Notes: a model not told the origin generated them from the sequence alone. Shown: positions 50,738 through 59,181, counted from the stretch's first letter. The stretch is DNA of 64,000 nucleotides from Faecalispora anaeroviscerum (GCF_947568225.1 NZ_CANOOQ010000001.1:2046001-2110000), one strand, 5' to 3'. Translations and numbers: made by a program.

Positions 50738-51001
50738 ATGATTCGCGGAATCAGCAGACAGATTATTGAGGTGAAGGAAACAGGAAATATTTACTACGAA
50801 AGCGCCTATCTGGTGGTAAAACCGGAATACGCCAGCGCCGAGCGCGAGCTTTTGGAGCGCGAGGCTCGCAAAATACTGCGCAGTATGGACGCTCCCTCCG
50901 GTATGAAACGCGCGCGCGGAGTGTCTTTCTGGGCAACCCGGGTCGTCCCTCCGGCGGCGGTGGCAGCGGCAGCAGCCATCTTATATTTTGCCACGGTTTG
51001 A
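50738..51001 (+). CDS. small protein with C-terminal membrane helix, function unknown
   Basis: 87 residues, AGGAGG seven bases before the ATG. A soluble N-terminal part (MIRGISRQIIEVKETGNIYYESAYLVVKPEYASAERELLEREARKIL, split here by description: a strand-rich start and an acidic helix) and one terminal hydrophobic helix (about 66-86), so tail-anchored. The N-terminal pattern of GISRQ(V/I)IEV followed by an E-rich helix is familiar from short uncharacterised proteins of related clostridia. No function can be given. Confidence 0.7.
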   Translation: MIRGISRQIIEVKETGNIYYESAYLVVKPEYASAERELLEREARKILRSMDAPSGMKRARGVSFWATRVVPPAAVAAAAAILYFATV

Positions 51002-51004
51002 GCC

Positions 51005-51028
51005 GGCGCGCAATCCGCCTTTTTTTAA
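51005..51028 (+). terminator. weak terminator after small membrane protein gene
   Basis: A short GGCG/CGCC stem followed by seven T. The stem is short, so termination may be partial. Confidence 0.45.
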
Positions 51029-51057
51029 CAATTTATTTTCCTTTCTGCGCTCTTTTG

Positions 51058-51066
51058 TGTTATAAT
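51058..51066 (+). promoter_or_regulatory. extended -10 promoter for rlmB
   Basis: TGTTATAAT (TG-N-TATAAT) with no good -35. It would place the repeat copy at 51137-51325 inside a leader of about 390 bases. Confidence 0.5.
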
Positions 51067-51136
51067 AATTTTCAAATCATGATATGTACCGGCGAAGAGT
51101 TGGTTTCTTTCCCCGGTTGCTTGTTCTTTTTTCTAC

Positions 51137-51325
51137 GCACTGACAAGAGCGCTCAGAAAGGGACCGCCGCCGGACGAAACCGGCAAGCTTCTTTTCCACA
51201 CAATCAAGGCGCGTGGGCACTTTCCATAGAGCGCCTTTCCGGTAGCTTTCATCAAAGCATTCTGAAACTGTTCCACAAAACGGTTTCCAAAGGCGAAGCC
51301 TTGGCGCGTCTTTGCTTGCTTCGAA
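51137..51325 (-). repeat. structured intergenic repeat, distant copy E
   Basis: Matches copy D in the same orientation: GAGCGCTC box, GCCGCCGGACG, AAGGCGCGTGGGCACTTTCC followed by ATAGAGCGCCTT, then CAAAACGGTTTCCAAAGGCGAAGCCTTGGCG. The GC hairpin end and the CTTTCG stem are missing, so it is a truncated unit. It lies in the leader of rlmB. Confidence 0.8.
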
Positions 51326-51454
51326 CTCATTTCGATGCAGTCTTACTAGATAAAACAATAAAAAATTACACTTAACATTCATCGGCTTGCCTGCGGAGCG
51401 GAGCCGCCGCCCCGGCACTGAAACAGCGAATGACCGTAAAGAGGAGCAGAACAT

Positions 51455-52225
51455 ATGGAAGAAAACAAAACCGCCGCGCGCGGTGAAGACATCATCGCGG
51501 GCAGAAACGCCGTAACAGAGGCGCTCCGAGCCGGGCGCACTATCGACAGCATCTACGTAGCCCGGGGAAACCGTACGGGTTCCATTGGCGGCATTATTGC
51601 AACGGCAAAGCAGATGGGCATCCCCATAAAGGACGCAGACCCTAAAAAGCTGGATTATCTGTGCGGGCATGCCAACCATCAGGGTGTGGTGGCAGTGGCC
51701 GCCGTAAAGGAATATGCCACACTGGAGGATTTGTTCCGCGTGGCCGAGGAGCGGGGCGAACCGCCGTTCTTTCTGATTGCGGACGAGCTGGAAGACCCCC
51801 ACAATCTTGGGGCGATTCTGCGCACGGCAGAATGCTCCGGGGCGCACGGCGTGATCGTTCCGCGCCGACGTGCCGCTGGCCTTACGTTTGCCGTAGGCAA
51901 GGCGTCGGCCGGTGCGGTGGAATATGTGCCAGTGGCCCGGGTAACGAATCTGCCCAGCACGCTGGAGGAACTGAAAAAACGCGGCCTGTGGATTTATGCC
52001 GCCGATATGGACGGTCAGGACTGGTGTAACGTTGATTACCGCGGCCCCACCGCAATCGTGATCGGCTCGGAGGGCTTCGGAGTCAGCCGGCTGGTCAGGG
52101 AAAAATCGGATTTTATCATATCTTTGCCGATGCTGGGAAAGATAAACTCGTTGAATGCTTCTGTGGCATGCGGCGTGATTTGCTATGAGGTCGTACGGCA
52201 GCGCAGGGGGATTCAGGCCAAATAA
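51455..52225 (+). CDS. rlmB: 23S rRNA 2'-O-methyltransferase, TrmH/RlmB family
   Basis: 256 residues. SPOUT methyltransferase with an N-terminal L30e-like substrate domain (GRNAVTEALRAGRTIDSIYV) and a knotted C-terminal domain with NLGAILRTAECSGAHGV, VIGSEGFGVSRLV and LPMLGKINSLNASVA. In the family it methylates G2251 of 23S rRNA. GAGGAG lies eight bases before the ATG. The next gene starts 28 bases downstream. Confidence 0.93.
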   Translation: MEENKTAARGEDIIAGRNAVTEALRAGRTIDSIYVARGNRTGSIGGIIATAKQMGIPIKDADPKKLDYLCGHANHQGVVAVAAVKEYATLEDLFRVAEERGEPPFFLIADELEDPHNLGAILRTAECSGAHGVIVPRRRAAGLTFAVGKASAGAVEYVPVARVTNLPSTLEELKKRGLWIYAADMDGQDWCNVDYRGPTAIVIGSEGFGVSRLVREKSDFIISLPMLGKINSLNASVACGVICYEVVRQRRGIQAK

Positions 52226-52253
52226 GCAAAAGGACGGGAGCGTGTAGCTTACC

Positions 52254-55200
52254 ATGGAAAACAACAGGGGAAAAAAACCGCCGGAATACTCGGTGGATGA
52301 TATCCTGGCGGAAGCCAAGGGCCGTTTGAGCAGCAAGGCGTATGAAACGCTGACCGGTAAAGACGAGCAGGACGCGCCGCGGATTCAGCCGCCCGAGCCC
52401 CAGCCAAAGCCGGAGCAGCCGGCCCCTCCCCAGCCCGGGCCAGAGATTCCGGGCCCGGTTTCGCAGCCCCCGCAGGAAATGCCGGCTCAGCCGACTACCC
52501 CCGGGCAGAACGGAGAAATCCGCTTTCGCGCGGACAGCGGGACGCAAAGCCTCTTACCACCCAAGCCCGAAGAAGAACAGCCCGCTCCTCGCGGGCTGAA
52601 GGGCTTTTTTGCGCGCCGGCGCAGCCGCAAGGAAGCAAACGCCTGCCAATATGATGACGAAGAGGACATTTACTACGGGCTTCAGCTCAAGCCGGTAGAG
52701 GAATATAAAAAAGGGTACGACGATACCGCTTCCGCCGAAAAGGGCCCGACCGCCGCGTTTCGCTATTTGTTTGATGAAACGCCCGAGGACGAGGTGGAGA
52801 AAGAAATATCCGCCCGATTCCAGCCATGGGAACCGGACGAGCCTGTGCGCCTGATCAGAGAAACGCAGCAGCGGCTGCTTGGCCCCACCGCACCCGAAGC
52901 CGCTAAGCCACAGGCCGCGGAACAGCACCCCCGACATAAAAAAAGCACACAAGCGCAGCAGGCGGCTGACACCCAGCGGAAAAAAGATTCGACGCAGGAA
53001 TTCCGCCTGCCCGAGCTTCCTACCGGCCACCACCTGCGCCTCGAACCGCTTCCGTTCCCGAAGGAATCGGAAGGCGGCTATATGGATCTGGAAGAGGCCG
53101 CCCGTCTGGTACAGCAATCTCAACCAAGCTCTCCGCAACAGCCGGCACAGCCAAAAACCAACCGGCCAGCGCGTGAAGTGATCACCGCGCAGCCCCCCAT
53201 TTCAAAAAATGAAATTACAAAAGAAATAGAGGTTGTTTCTGCCGAAACGGAAAAAAAGCCGTCCTCCGCCGCCAATCTGCCGAAACAGGAAACCACCACC
53301 CAGACGCCTGTACAGGTTCAGCCCAGTCCGGCCGCCGTGCCGATCGAGCCGCAGCCGGCACCGGAACCCGCACAGCCTGAGCCGGTAAAGCAAAAAGCGG
53401 CCGAGCATGAAATTCCTCATCCAACTCCCACAGAGCAGCAGGTGGTTCCAGCAAAACAGGAGCCGGAACCAAAAGCGGTTGAACCACGGACGGAAGCCGA
53501 ACCCCTACCGCAATCGGAGGAGGAGAGAAAAGCCCGCGCCGCGCTGGAGCAGCTTCAGGCGCAGGCCGCTCAGCGCAAGGCCGAGCAGCAAAAGAAGGAA
53601 CAAATCCGCGCACTGGTTCGCGCGTCGCGCAAATATCTGCCGGATTCCCTTCCCGTTCACGTGCTGGAGTTTGACAGGCTGGAAGCGGCGCTGACCCGCG
53701 TGGAGGAGAGCTACCAGACAGCGCCCGAGCAACCACCGAAACCGCCCGAAGAGCCGGTGCAGGAACCGCGCCGCCGAAAGCGTTGGCAGGCCGCCTCTCT
53801 CGGAGTACATACTTTCCACTTTCTTGGGGAATCTGAAGAGGACAATGACCCTGGTGATGAACCCGGCACCGAGCCGGAACCTGAGAATCTGGACGATTAT
53901 ACCGCGCCGGAGGACGCACCCTCGATTCTGCACGAGCTGAGCGCGGAACACCGTGCGCTGGCTCTGCGTGTTTCGGTTACGGGTATTCTGATGCTTGTGA
54001 TGCTGTTCTGGGGATTTGTCAGCGAACGCTCTGGCATGCTGCCCTCCTTTATGCAGGCAGAGGTTCTTCCTCTGGCATACCTGATTGCGAATTTGTGCCT
54101 TCTCACTATTGCGATGGTGTTCTGCCGCAAAACAGTGTTTGGTGGAATCCGGATGCTTCTGACCAGGCAAGCCAACGCTGACAGCGGCGTGGCTGTGGCT
54201 GCCGTAGCCGCGTGGATTCAGGGCTTTGCCCTGCTGTTCCAGGCGCAGCAGGTAGAGAAGGGCCAGCTGCACCTGTATGCCGTTCTGGCGGCGCTCGGTC
54301 TGTTCCTCAACTCTGCGGGCAAGCTTTCCATGGTGCGGCGCATCCGGGCAAACTTCCGCTTTTTAACCTCGCCCGAACCAAAAATGGGCATTGAACTGTT
54401 CGACGACTACAATACCGCCCTGCAGCTGGCGAAAGGCTGCGTGGTGGGTGAGCCTCTGATCGCATACCAGAGAAAGACCGGCTTTTTCCGGAATTTTTTG
54501 CGCAACTCCTATGAGCCAGATCCCAGCGAGCAGGCGTCGCAATCCATGACGCCGCTGCTGTTCCTCGGCACGCTGGTCTTGTGTGCCGTCAGCCTGGTGC
54601 TGACCCGCAGCGCCTCCGCCGCCGTAACAGCTCTGGCCGCCGCTGCCTGCGTGGGCGCGCCGATTACGAGCATGCTGTGCGCCAACATGCCGATCAGCCG
54701 CCTGTGCGCTCTGGCGCGGCGGTGCGGCACAATGCTGGTAGGTAATCCTTCCGTGGAGTATTTCTGCAACACCAACGCGCTGATGATGGATGCTAAGGAG
54801 CTCTTCCCCAAGGGGACGGTGATTCTGAACGGAATCAAGACCTTCGGCGGGCAGCGCATCGACGAAGTCATTATGGATGCCAGCGCGGTGATGTGTACGC
54901 TGGGCGGGCCGCTGAGCGATTTGTTTGAGCAGATTATTCAGAACCGGCGCGATATTCTGCCGAAGGCCGAAAACATCACCTATGAGGATGAACGCGGTGT
55001 TACCGGCTGGGTGAACGGCAGCCGTACCCTGGTAGGCACCCGGCAGCTGCTGGAGCAACACGGGCTCACACCGCCCTCCCGCGATTACGAAAACAAATAT
55101 CTGCTGGGCGGAAAAAAGGTGGTGTACCTTGCCTCACAAGGTGAGCTGGTTGCCATGTTCGTCGTTTCGTATAACTCCGACAAGCGCCGCGCGCTGGAGC

Positions 55201-55622
55201 TGCGCCGCATGGAACAGAACGGCATCAGCCTGATTCTCCGCACGACAGACCCCAACATGACCCCCGAATTTGTGGCCGAATGCTTTGGTCTTGACCCGCA
55301 TTCCGTTCGGATTCTGCCGGAAGCCCTCGGCGCTGTGTACCAGAAGAAAATTACAAAGGAACGCGAGCGGGCTGACGCTCTGTTTGTCAGCAAAGGGCGC
55401 CCCGCCTCGATGATGCGGATGCTGACCGCCTGTGTGCGGGAGAAAAGCAATGTAACAATGGCGACTCTGCTGCAAACCGTGGGGGTTATTCTCGGCTTCA
55501 TGCTGGTAGCGTTTCTGGTCTTCTTTTCGGGACTTGAGCAGCTCTCTACCATGGCGTTGCTGCTGTACCAGCTGTTCTGGACCGCGGCCGTGCTGGGCAT
55601 CCCCCGACTTCGAAAGCCATAA
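52254..55622 (+). CDS. large membrane protein: proline-rich N-terminus fused to a degenerate P-type ATPase
   Basis: 1122 residues. Residues 1-560 are predicted cytosolic and disordered, rich in Pro, Gln, Glu and Lys, with a short start helix (YSVDDILAEAKGRL). From about 570 there are four membrane helices (573-592, 605-625, 645-665, 672-690), two more at 764-808 and two C-terminal ones (1067-1090, 1098-1117). Between them is a P-type ATPase-like unit: a TM4-like AACVGAPITSM in place of CPC-type motifs, MMDAKELFPKG around D846 where DKTGT is expected, an N-domain strand GWVNGSRTLVGTRQLLEQHG near 920, GKKVVYLASQGELVAMFVVS, and TTDP near 998 where TGD is expected; GDGxND is absent. So it is probably catalytically dead. 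It follows rlmB by 28 bases and ends at a terminator. Function unknown. Confidence 0.75.
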   Translation: MENNRGKKPPEYSVDDILAEAKGRLSSKAYETLTGKDEQDAPRIQPPEPQPKPEQPAPPQPGPEIPGPVSQPPQEMPAQPTTPGQNGEIRFRADSGTQSLLPPKPEEEQPAPRGLKGFFARRRSRKEANACQYDDEEDIYYGLQLKPVEEYKKGYDDTASAEKGPTAAFRYLFDETPEDEVEKEISARFQPWEPDEPVRLIRETQQRLLGPTAPEAAKPQAAEQHPRHKKSTQAQQAADTQRKKDSTQEFRLPELPTGHHLRLEPLPFPKESEGGYMDLEEAARLVQQSQPSSPQQPAQPKTNRPAREVITAQPPISKNEITKEIEVVSAETEKKPSSAANLPKQETTTQTPVQVQPSPAAVPIEPQPAPEPAQPEPVKQKAAEHEIPHPTPTEQQVVPAKQEPEPKAVEPRTEAEPLPQSEEERKARAALEQLQAQAAQRKAEQQKKEQIRALVRASRKYLPDSLPVHVLEFDRLEAALTRVEESYQTAPEQPPKPPEEPVQEPRRRKRWQAASLGVHTFHFLGESEEDNDPGDEPGTEPEPENLDDYTAPEDAPSILHELSAEHRALALRVSVTGILMLVMLFWGFVSERSGMLPSFMQAEVLPLAYLIANLCLLTIAMVFCRKTVFGGIRMLLTRQANADSGVAVAAVAAWIQGFALLFQAQQVEKGQLHLYAVLAALGLFLNSAGKLSMVRRIRANFRFLTSPEPKMGIELFDDYNTALQLAKGCVVGEPLIAYQRKTGFFRNFLRNSYEPDPSEQASQSMTPLLFLGTLVLCAVSLVLTRSASAAVTALAAAACVGAPITSMLCANMPISRLCALARRCGTMLVGNPSVEYFCNTNALMMDAKELFPKGTVILNGIKTFGGQRIDEVIMDASAVMCTLGGPLSDLFEQIIQNRRDILPKAENITYEDERGVTGWVNGSRTLVGTRQLLEQHGLTPPSRDYENKYLLGGKKVVYLASQGELVAMFVVSYNSDKRRALELRRMEQNGISLILRTTDPNMTPEFVAECFGLDPHSVRILPEALGAVYQKKITKERERADALFVSKGRPASMMRMLTACVREKSNVTMATLLQTVGVILGFMLVAFLVFFSGLEQLSTMALLLYQLFWTAAVLGIPRLRKP

Positions 55623-55664
55623 AATAAAAAACTGCCGACCAATCCTTGGTTCGGCAACATTCGA

Positions 55665-55701
55665 CGGACAGCCCTGATAAAATAGGTCTGTCCGTTTTTT
55701 T
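55665..55701 (+). terminator. terminator after pseudo-ATPase gene
   Basis: CGGACAG/CTGTCCG stem (55665-55671 with 55688-55694) followed by seven T. A smaller CTGCCG/CGGCAA hairpin lies just upstream. Confidence 0.88.
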
Positions 55702-55956
55702 GTGCTGTCAAAAGAATCTCGGCGAAACTGCGAGCGAAAAACGATTTCGTTATATTGTATAGTTTCCATAAAATTCTCTTATTTAAAGCGTCTAATTTAT
55801 TGGAAGGCATTGCTTCCTCTGTGAAAATAGGATATAATTGTAAAAAATAACCGGGATTGGATTGTAGGTAATATCTAATTATATACCGTTTGCACAGAAC
55901 GATACCCGGCATTACCCTACTGCCCCGCTGGGGCATCTTGAAAGGAGTTTTACCAA
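55702..55956. other. intergenic region before EF-G-like gene
   Basis: AT-rich, no gene seen. It contains the promoter listed next and a short GCCCCGCTGGGGC hairpin (about 55921-55934) about 10 bases before the ribosome binding site. Confidence 0.6.
55810..55838 (+). promoter_or_regulatory. promoter of EF-G-like gene
   Basis: TTGCTT (55810-55815), 17-base spacer, perfect TATAAT (55833-55838); leader of about 115 bases. Confidence 0.75.
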
Positions 55957-58029
55957 GTGAAGCAGTATCATGCAAAAAACATTCTGAACATTGCAATTGC
56001 GGGCCACAGCGGCTCGGGAAAAACTACGCTGGCAGAGGCATTGCTGTTTTTGTCCGGCGCATCCGACCGGTTGGGAAAGGTAGGGGAAGGAAGCACAGTT
56101 TGCGATTTTGATCCCGAGGAAATCCGCCGTAAGGCTTCCGTGGGCGCAGCCGTTGCTCCGTTAGAATGGAAAAATCACAAGATTAATCTGATTGACACTC
56201 CTGGCCTGTTCGATTTTGAGGGCGGGCTTTATGAAGCGGTTCGCGCCGCAGATTCCGTTCTGATCACGGTCTCCGGCAAATCCGGCGTGCTGGTTGGAAC
56301 CGAAAAGGCAAATCAGGCGGCAACCGCCCGCAAGCTTTCTAAAATCTTCTTTGTCAACGGGCTGTGCGACGAAAGCGCACGCTTCTACCGCGTATTTGAA
56401 GACCTGAAAGCCAGCTTTGGCCCCTCCGTATGCCCGGTGGTCGTTCCCTATATTGTAGACGGCAATGCCGACTGCTACGTGAACATACTGGAATATAAGG
56501 CATATCGCTACCAGAACGGCACACCCGTCGAGGTGCCGATGCCGGACATGGGTGACCGTCTGGACGGCCTGCGCACCGCGATTTATGAGGCGGTGGCCGA
56601 AACCAGCGAAGAAATGTTTGAAAAATATTTCTCCGGCGAGCAGTTCACGCCGGAAGAAGTGATTGTCGGCGTGAGCAAGGGCGTGAAGAACGGTACCATC
56701 AGCCCGGTGTTCTGCGGCGATGCCCAGCTCACCTACGGCATTGAGCAGCTGCTCAACGGCCTGATCTGGCTGGCCCCCTCCGCCGAAGAAAAGAGCGGCG
56801 AGCTGGGTATCGATGTAGACGGTAACCCGATTGAGCTCTCCGCCAACGAAGACGGCGCGGCCGCCGCAATCGTATTTAAAACCATTGCCGACCCGTTCAT
56901 CGGCAAGCTTTCCTACCTCAAAGTAATCTCCGGCAAAATTACGACGGACACGCCGCTGGTCAATATGAGATCCGGCAATCCCGAACGAATCGGCAAGGTC
57001 GTCACCATCCGCGGCAAAAAGCAGGAGGAGTCACAGGCGCTCGTAGCCGGCGATATCGGCGCGGTGCCGAAGCTGCAGGGCACCGGCACCGGTGACACAC
57101 TCTGCTCGCCCGCCCGTAAGGTTGTGCTCGAGGGTGTGGATTACCCCGCGCCCACTCTTTCGATGGCGATTGTGCCGAAAGCCAAGGGTGACGAGGACAA
57201 GATTGCACAGGGCATCCTGCGCCTTTTGGAGGAGGACCCCACTCTGCGCTTTGTCAACAACTCTGAAACCCGCCAGATGATCCTCACCGGCCTCGGCGAA
57301 CAGCACTTGGATGTTGTGGTATCGAAGCTCAAAAGTAAGTTCGGCGTGGAAATCACGCTGACAGAACCGCGCGTGCCGTACCGCGAGACCATCCGCAAAA
57401 AGGTACAGGTGCAGGGTCGCCACAAGAAGCAGACCGGCGGGCATGGCCAGTTTGGCGACGTGTGGATCGAATTTGAGCCCTGCGACGGCGACGGCCTGGA
57501 ATTCGGCGAGCGCGTGGTCGGAGGATCAGTTCCAAAGGGCTTTTTCCCTGCCGTGGAAAAAGGTCTGCGCGAGTGCATCGCGAAAGGCCCATTGGCTGGG
57601 TACCCGGTGGTAGGCCTGAGAGCAACGCTGTACGACGGCTCATACCATCCTGTGGATTCCTCTGAAATGGCGTTCAAGCTTGCGGCTGCGGTCGCCTATA
57701 AAACCGGTATGCCGCAGGCGGTTCCGGTTCTGCTGGAGCCCATCGGTACACTCAACGCAACAGTGCCCGATTCCAACACCGGTGACGTGATGGGCGAGGT
57801 AAACAAACGCCGTGGGCGCGTTTTGGGCATGAACCCCGGTTCGGACGGAATGCAGGTAGTCGAGGCCGAGGTTCCGATGGCCGAGATGCACGACTTTACC
57901 ACCTTTATTCGCCAGGTAACCCAGGGTCGCGGCAGCTTTACCTTTACCTTTGCCCGCTACGAAGAAGCCCCCGCGCAGGTGGCTCAAAAAGTAGTGGAAG
58001 CGGCCAAAGCATCGGAAAAATCTGAATAA
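55957..58029 (+). CDS. elongation factor G-like GTPase with altered G4 motif
   Basis: 690 residues from the GTG at 55957 (AAAGGAG nine bases upstream). Five EF-G-type domains: G1 GHSGSGKTT (16-24), G3 DTPGLFDFEG, domain II, domain III, the domain IV signature RHKKQTGGHGQFGDVWIEFEP, and domain V (NKRRGRVLGMNPGSDGMQVVEAEVPMAEM). It belongs to the EF-G-like/EF-G2 group, not the main fusA, which is normally linked to rpsL-rpsG and tuf. The G4 motif NKxD that reads guanine appears as NGLC (in FFVNGLCDESARFY), losing both Lys and Asp. It may bind nucleotide differently or act as a ribosome-binding factor with weak GTPase activity. Single-gene unit with its own promoter and terminator. Confidence 0.88.
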   Translation: MKQYHAKNILNIAIAGHSGSGKTTLAEALLFLSGASDRLGKVGEGSTVCDFDPEEIRRKASVGAAVAPLEWKNHKINLIDTPGLFDFEGGLYEAVRAADSVLITVSGKSGVLVGTEKANQAATARKLSKIFFVNGLCDESARFYRVFEDLKASFGPSVCPVVVPYIVDGNADCYVNILEYKAYRYQNGTPVEVPMPDMGDRLDGLRTAIYEAVAETSEEMFEKYFSGEQFTPEEVIVGVSKGVKNGTISPVFCGDAQLTYGIEQLLNGLIWLAPSAEEKSGELGIDVDGNPIELSANEDGAAAAIVFKTIADPFIGKLSYLKVISGKITTDTPLVNMRSGNPERIGKVVTIRGKKQEESQALVAGDIGAVPKLQGTGTGDTLCSPARKVVLEGVDYPAPTLSMAIVPKAKGDEDKIAQGILRLLEEDPTLRFVNNSETRQMILTGLGEQHLDVVVSKLKSKFGVEITLTEPRVPYRETIRKKVQVQGRHKKQTGGHGQFGDVWIEFEPCDGDGLEFGERVVGGSVPKGFFPAVEKGLRECIAKGPLAGYPVVGLRATLYDGSYHPVDSSEMAFKLAAAVAYKTGMPQAVPVLLEPIGTLNATVPDSNTGDVMGEVNKRRGRVLGMNPGSDGMQVVEAEVPMAEMHDFTTFIRQVTQGRGSFTFTFARYEEAPAQVAQKVVEAAKASEKSE

Positions 58030-58050
58030 ATTTAATTGATAAGAGTACAT

Positions 58051-58092
58051 CCGAACCATAGCCACTGAGGGCCATGGTTCGGATATTTTTTT
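58051..58092 (+). terminator. terminator after EF-G-like gene
   Basis: CCGAACCAT/ATGGTTCGG stem (58051-58059 with 58074-58082) followed by ATA and seven T. Confidence 0.9.
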
Positions 58093-58280
58093 ATCAAAAA
58101 AAATTAATTTAAAATTATTGGAATATATTGTAACAAAACGGGGTCCTAAAACGTTATATTAATAGAGAATCAATTCTGGGGACAAGAATTTTAAAGAACC
58201 CCTCCTTTTGATTCCCGATTGGAAGATAAGTATAATCGCTTTCTCCTAATGCATCAAATTCGATGATGCACTCCTAATCA

Positions 58281-58328
58281 TACACAGCAAGGGCGGGGAT
58301 TCGAAAGAATCCCCGCCCTTGCTGTGTA
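58281..58328. repeat. perfect 22-bp inverted repeat with GAAA tetraloop
   Basis: Arms 58281-58302 and 58307-58328 are fully complementary (starting TACACAGCAAGGGCGGGG) around GAAA. There is no T run on either side, so it is not a standard terminator. It lies in a 660-base gap with no gene; the 58093-58280 part holds only short inverted repeats. Confidence 0.8.
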
Positions 58329-58386
58329 ACGATCTGTAAATGTGTTAGCCACTGTCAATGCACTTTAAAATCACCTTATACCAAGT

Positions 58387-58612
58387 CAGGACCACCAGCT
58401 AAGCTGGTGGCTTGGGAAAGCCCTAGAAGGGCTTCATACCGGCAAGCATCTAAAGACGCATCGAAGGATTTTTCTTCTGCATCATTCGCCCTACCGCCGT
58501 TAAAACGGCAGTATAATTATAGCCCTGTTAATCATTGTCACCTATAGGACAACAAAAGGGCTAAGGGATTGAGCAAAGCTAAAGCATCTGCCCCCGGCAG
58601 AGCCGGGGGTTG
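58387..58612 (+). ncRNA. HEARO/omega-RNA-like structured element without a nuclease gene
   Basis: A series of hairpins in compact order: ACCACCAGC/GCTGGTGG (58391-58410), GAAAGCCC/GGGCTTC, a GAAG/CTTC hairpin, GCCGTT/AACGGC, a long-range TAGCCCT/AGGGCTA stem enclosing TTGTC/GACAA, and a closing CCCCCGGC/GCCGGGGG hairpin (58591-58609). The order and strings such as GGGAAAGCCCTAGAAGGGC and GCCCTACCGCCGTTAAAACGG recall HEARO RNAs, the omega-RNAs of IscB-type IS200/IS605 elements. No IscB or TnpB frame follows; leuD begins on the opposite strand within 90 bases. The family call is from memory of its structure, so moderate. Confidence 0.55.
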
Positions 58613-58630
58613 TCAAGAGAATAATACAAC

Positions 58631-58665
58631 CGTTTCTTGCCCCGCCCACGGCGAGGCAGGAAACG
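58631..58665. repeat. pyrimidine-arm GC palindrome downstream of leuD
   Basis: CGTTTCTTGCC pairs with GGCAGGAAACG around CCGCCCACGGCGA. Same type as the palindromes at 4597, 45659 and 63902; it may act as a leuCD transcript end, but leftward it is not followed by a T run. Confidence 0.55.
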
Positions 58666-58695
58666 AGTGACTTTTTTAAATTGGCATTCCAATAT

Positions 58696-59181
58696 TTACG
58701 CATTTGTGATGCTATTGAGCAGCCCGCCCTTTGAGATAATATTCTGAATAAACGGAGGGAACGGCTGGGCCTGATACATTTTGCCCGTGGTGAGGTCGCG
58801 GATAACGCCGGTGTCAAAATCCACGCTGACCTCATCACCCGCCTGAATCTCGCGGGCAGCCGCCTCGCACTCCAGAATCGGCAGGCCGATGTTAATGGAA
58901 TTGCGGTAAAAAATGCGCGCGTAGGTCGCGGCGATCACGCAGGAAATCCCGCTCGCCTTAATCGCGATGGGGGCGTGCTCACGGGAAGAGCCGCACCCAA
59001 AATTTTTATTTGCCACCATGATGTCCCCCGGTTTTACCCGGCTGACGAAATCCGCGTCAATGTCTACCATACAGTGCTGCGCCAGCTCCTGATGCGATGA
59101 GGTATTCAGGTAGCGCGCCGGAATAATGACGTCCGTATCTACGTTATCGCCGTACTTGTGTACTTTTCCTTGTGCGTTCAT
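58696..59181 (-). CDS. leuD: 3-isopropylmalate dehydratase small subunit
   Basis: 161 residues. With LeuC it isomerises 2- to 3-isopropylmalate in leucine synthesis. Short LeuD type (MNAQGKVHKYGDNVDTDVIIPARYLNT), with VANKNFGCGSSREHAPIAIKASG containing the conserved Ser-Arg loop. AGGAGG lies upstream; leuC ends 13 bases before the start. leuA and leuB are not in the window. Confidence 0.95.
   Translation of the reverse strand: MNAQGKVHKYGDNVDTDVIIPARYLNTSSHQELAQHCMVDIDADFVSRVKPGDIMVANKNFGCGSSREHAPIAIKASGISCVIAATYARIFYRNSINIGLPILECEAAAREIQAGDEVSVDFDTGVIRDLTTGKMYQAQPFPPFIQNIISKGGLLNSITNA

Noticed and set aside
51077..52336. 419-codon leftward open frame opposite rlmB and the repeat copy
   Set aside because: Shadow of rlmB; part of it is repeat-derived.
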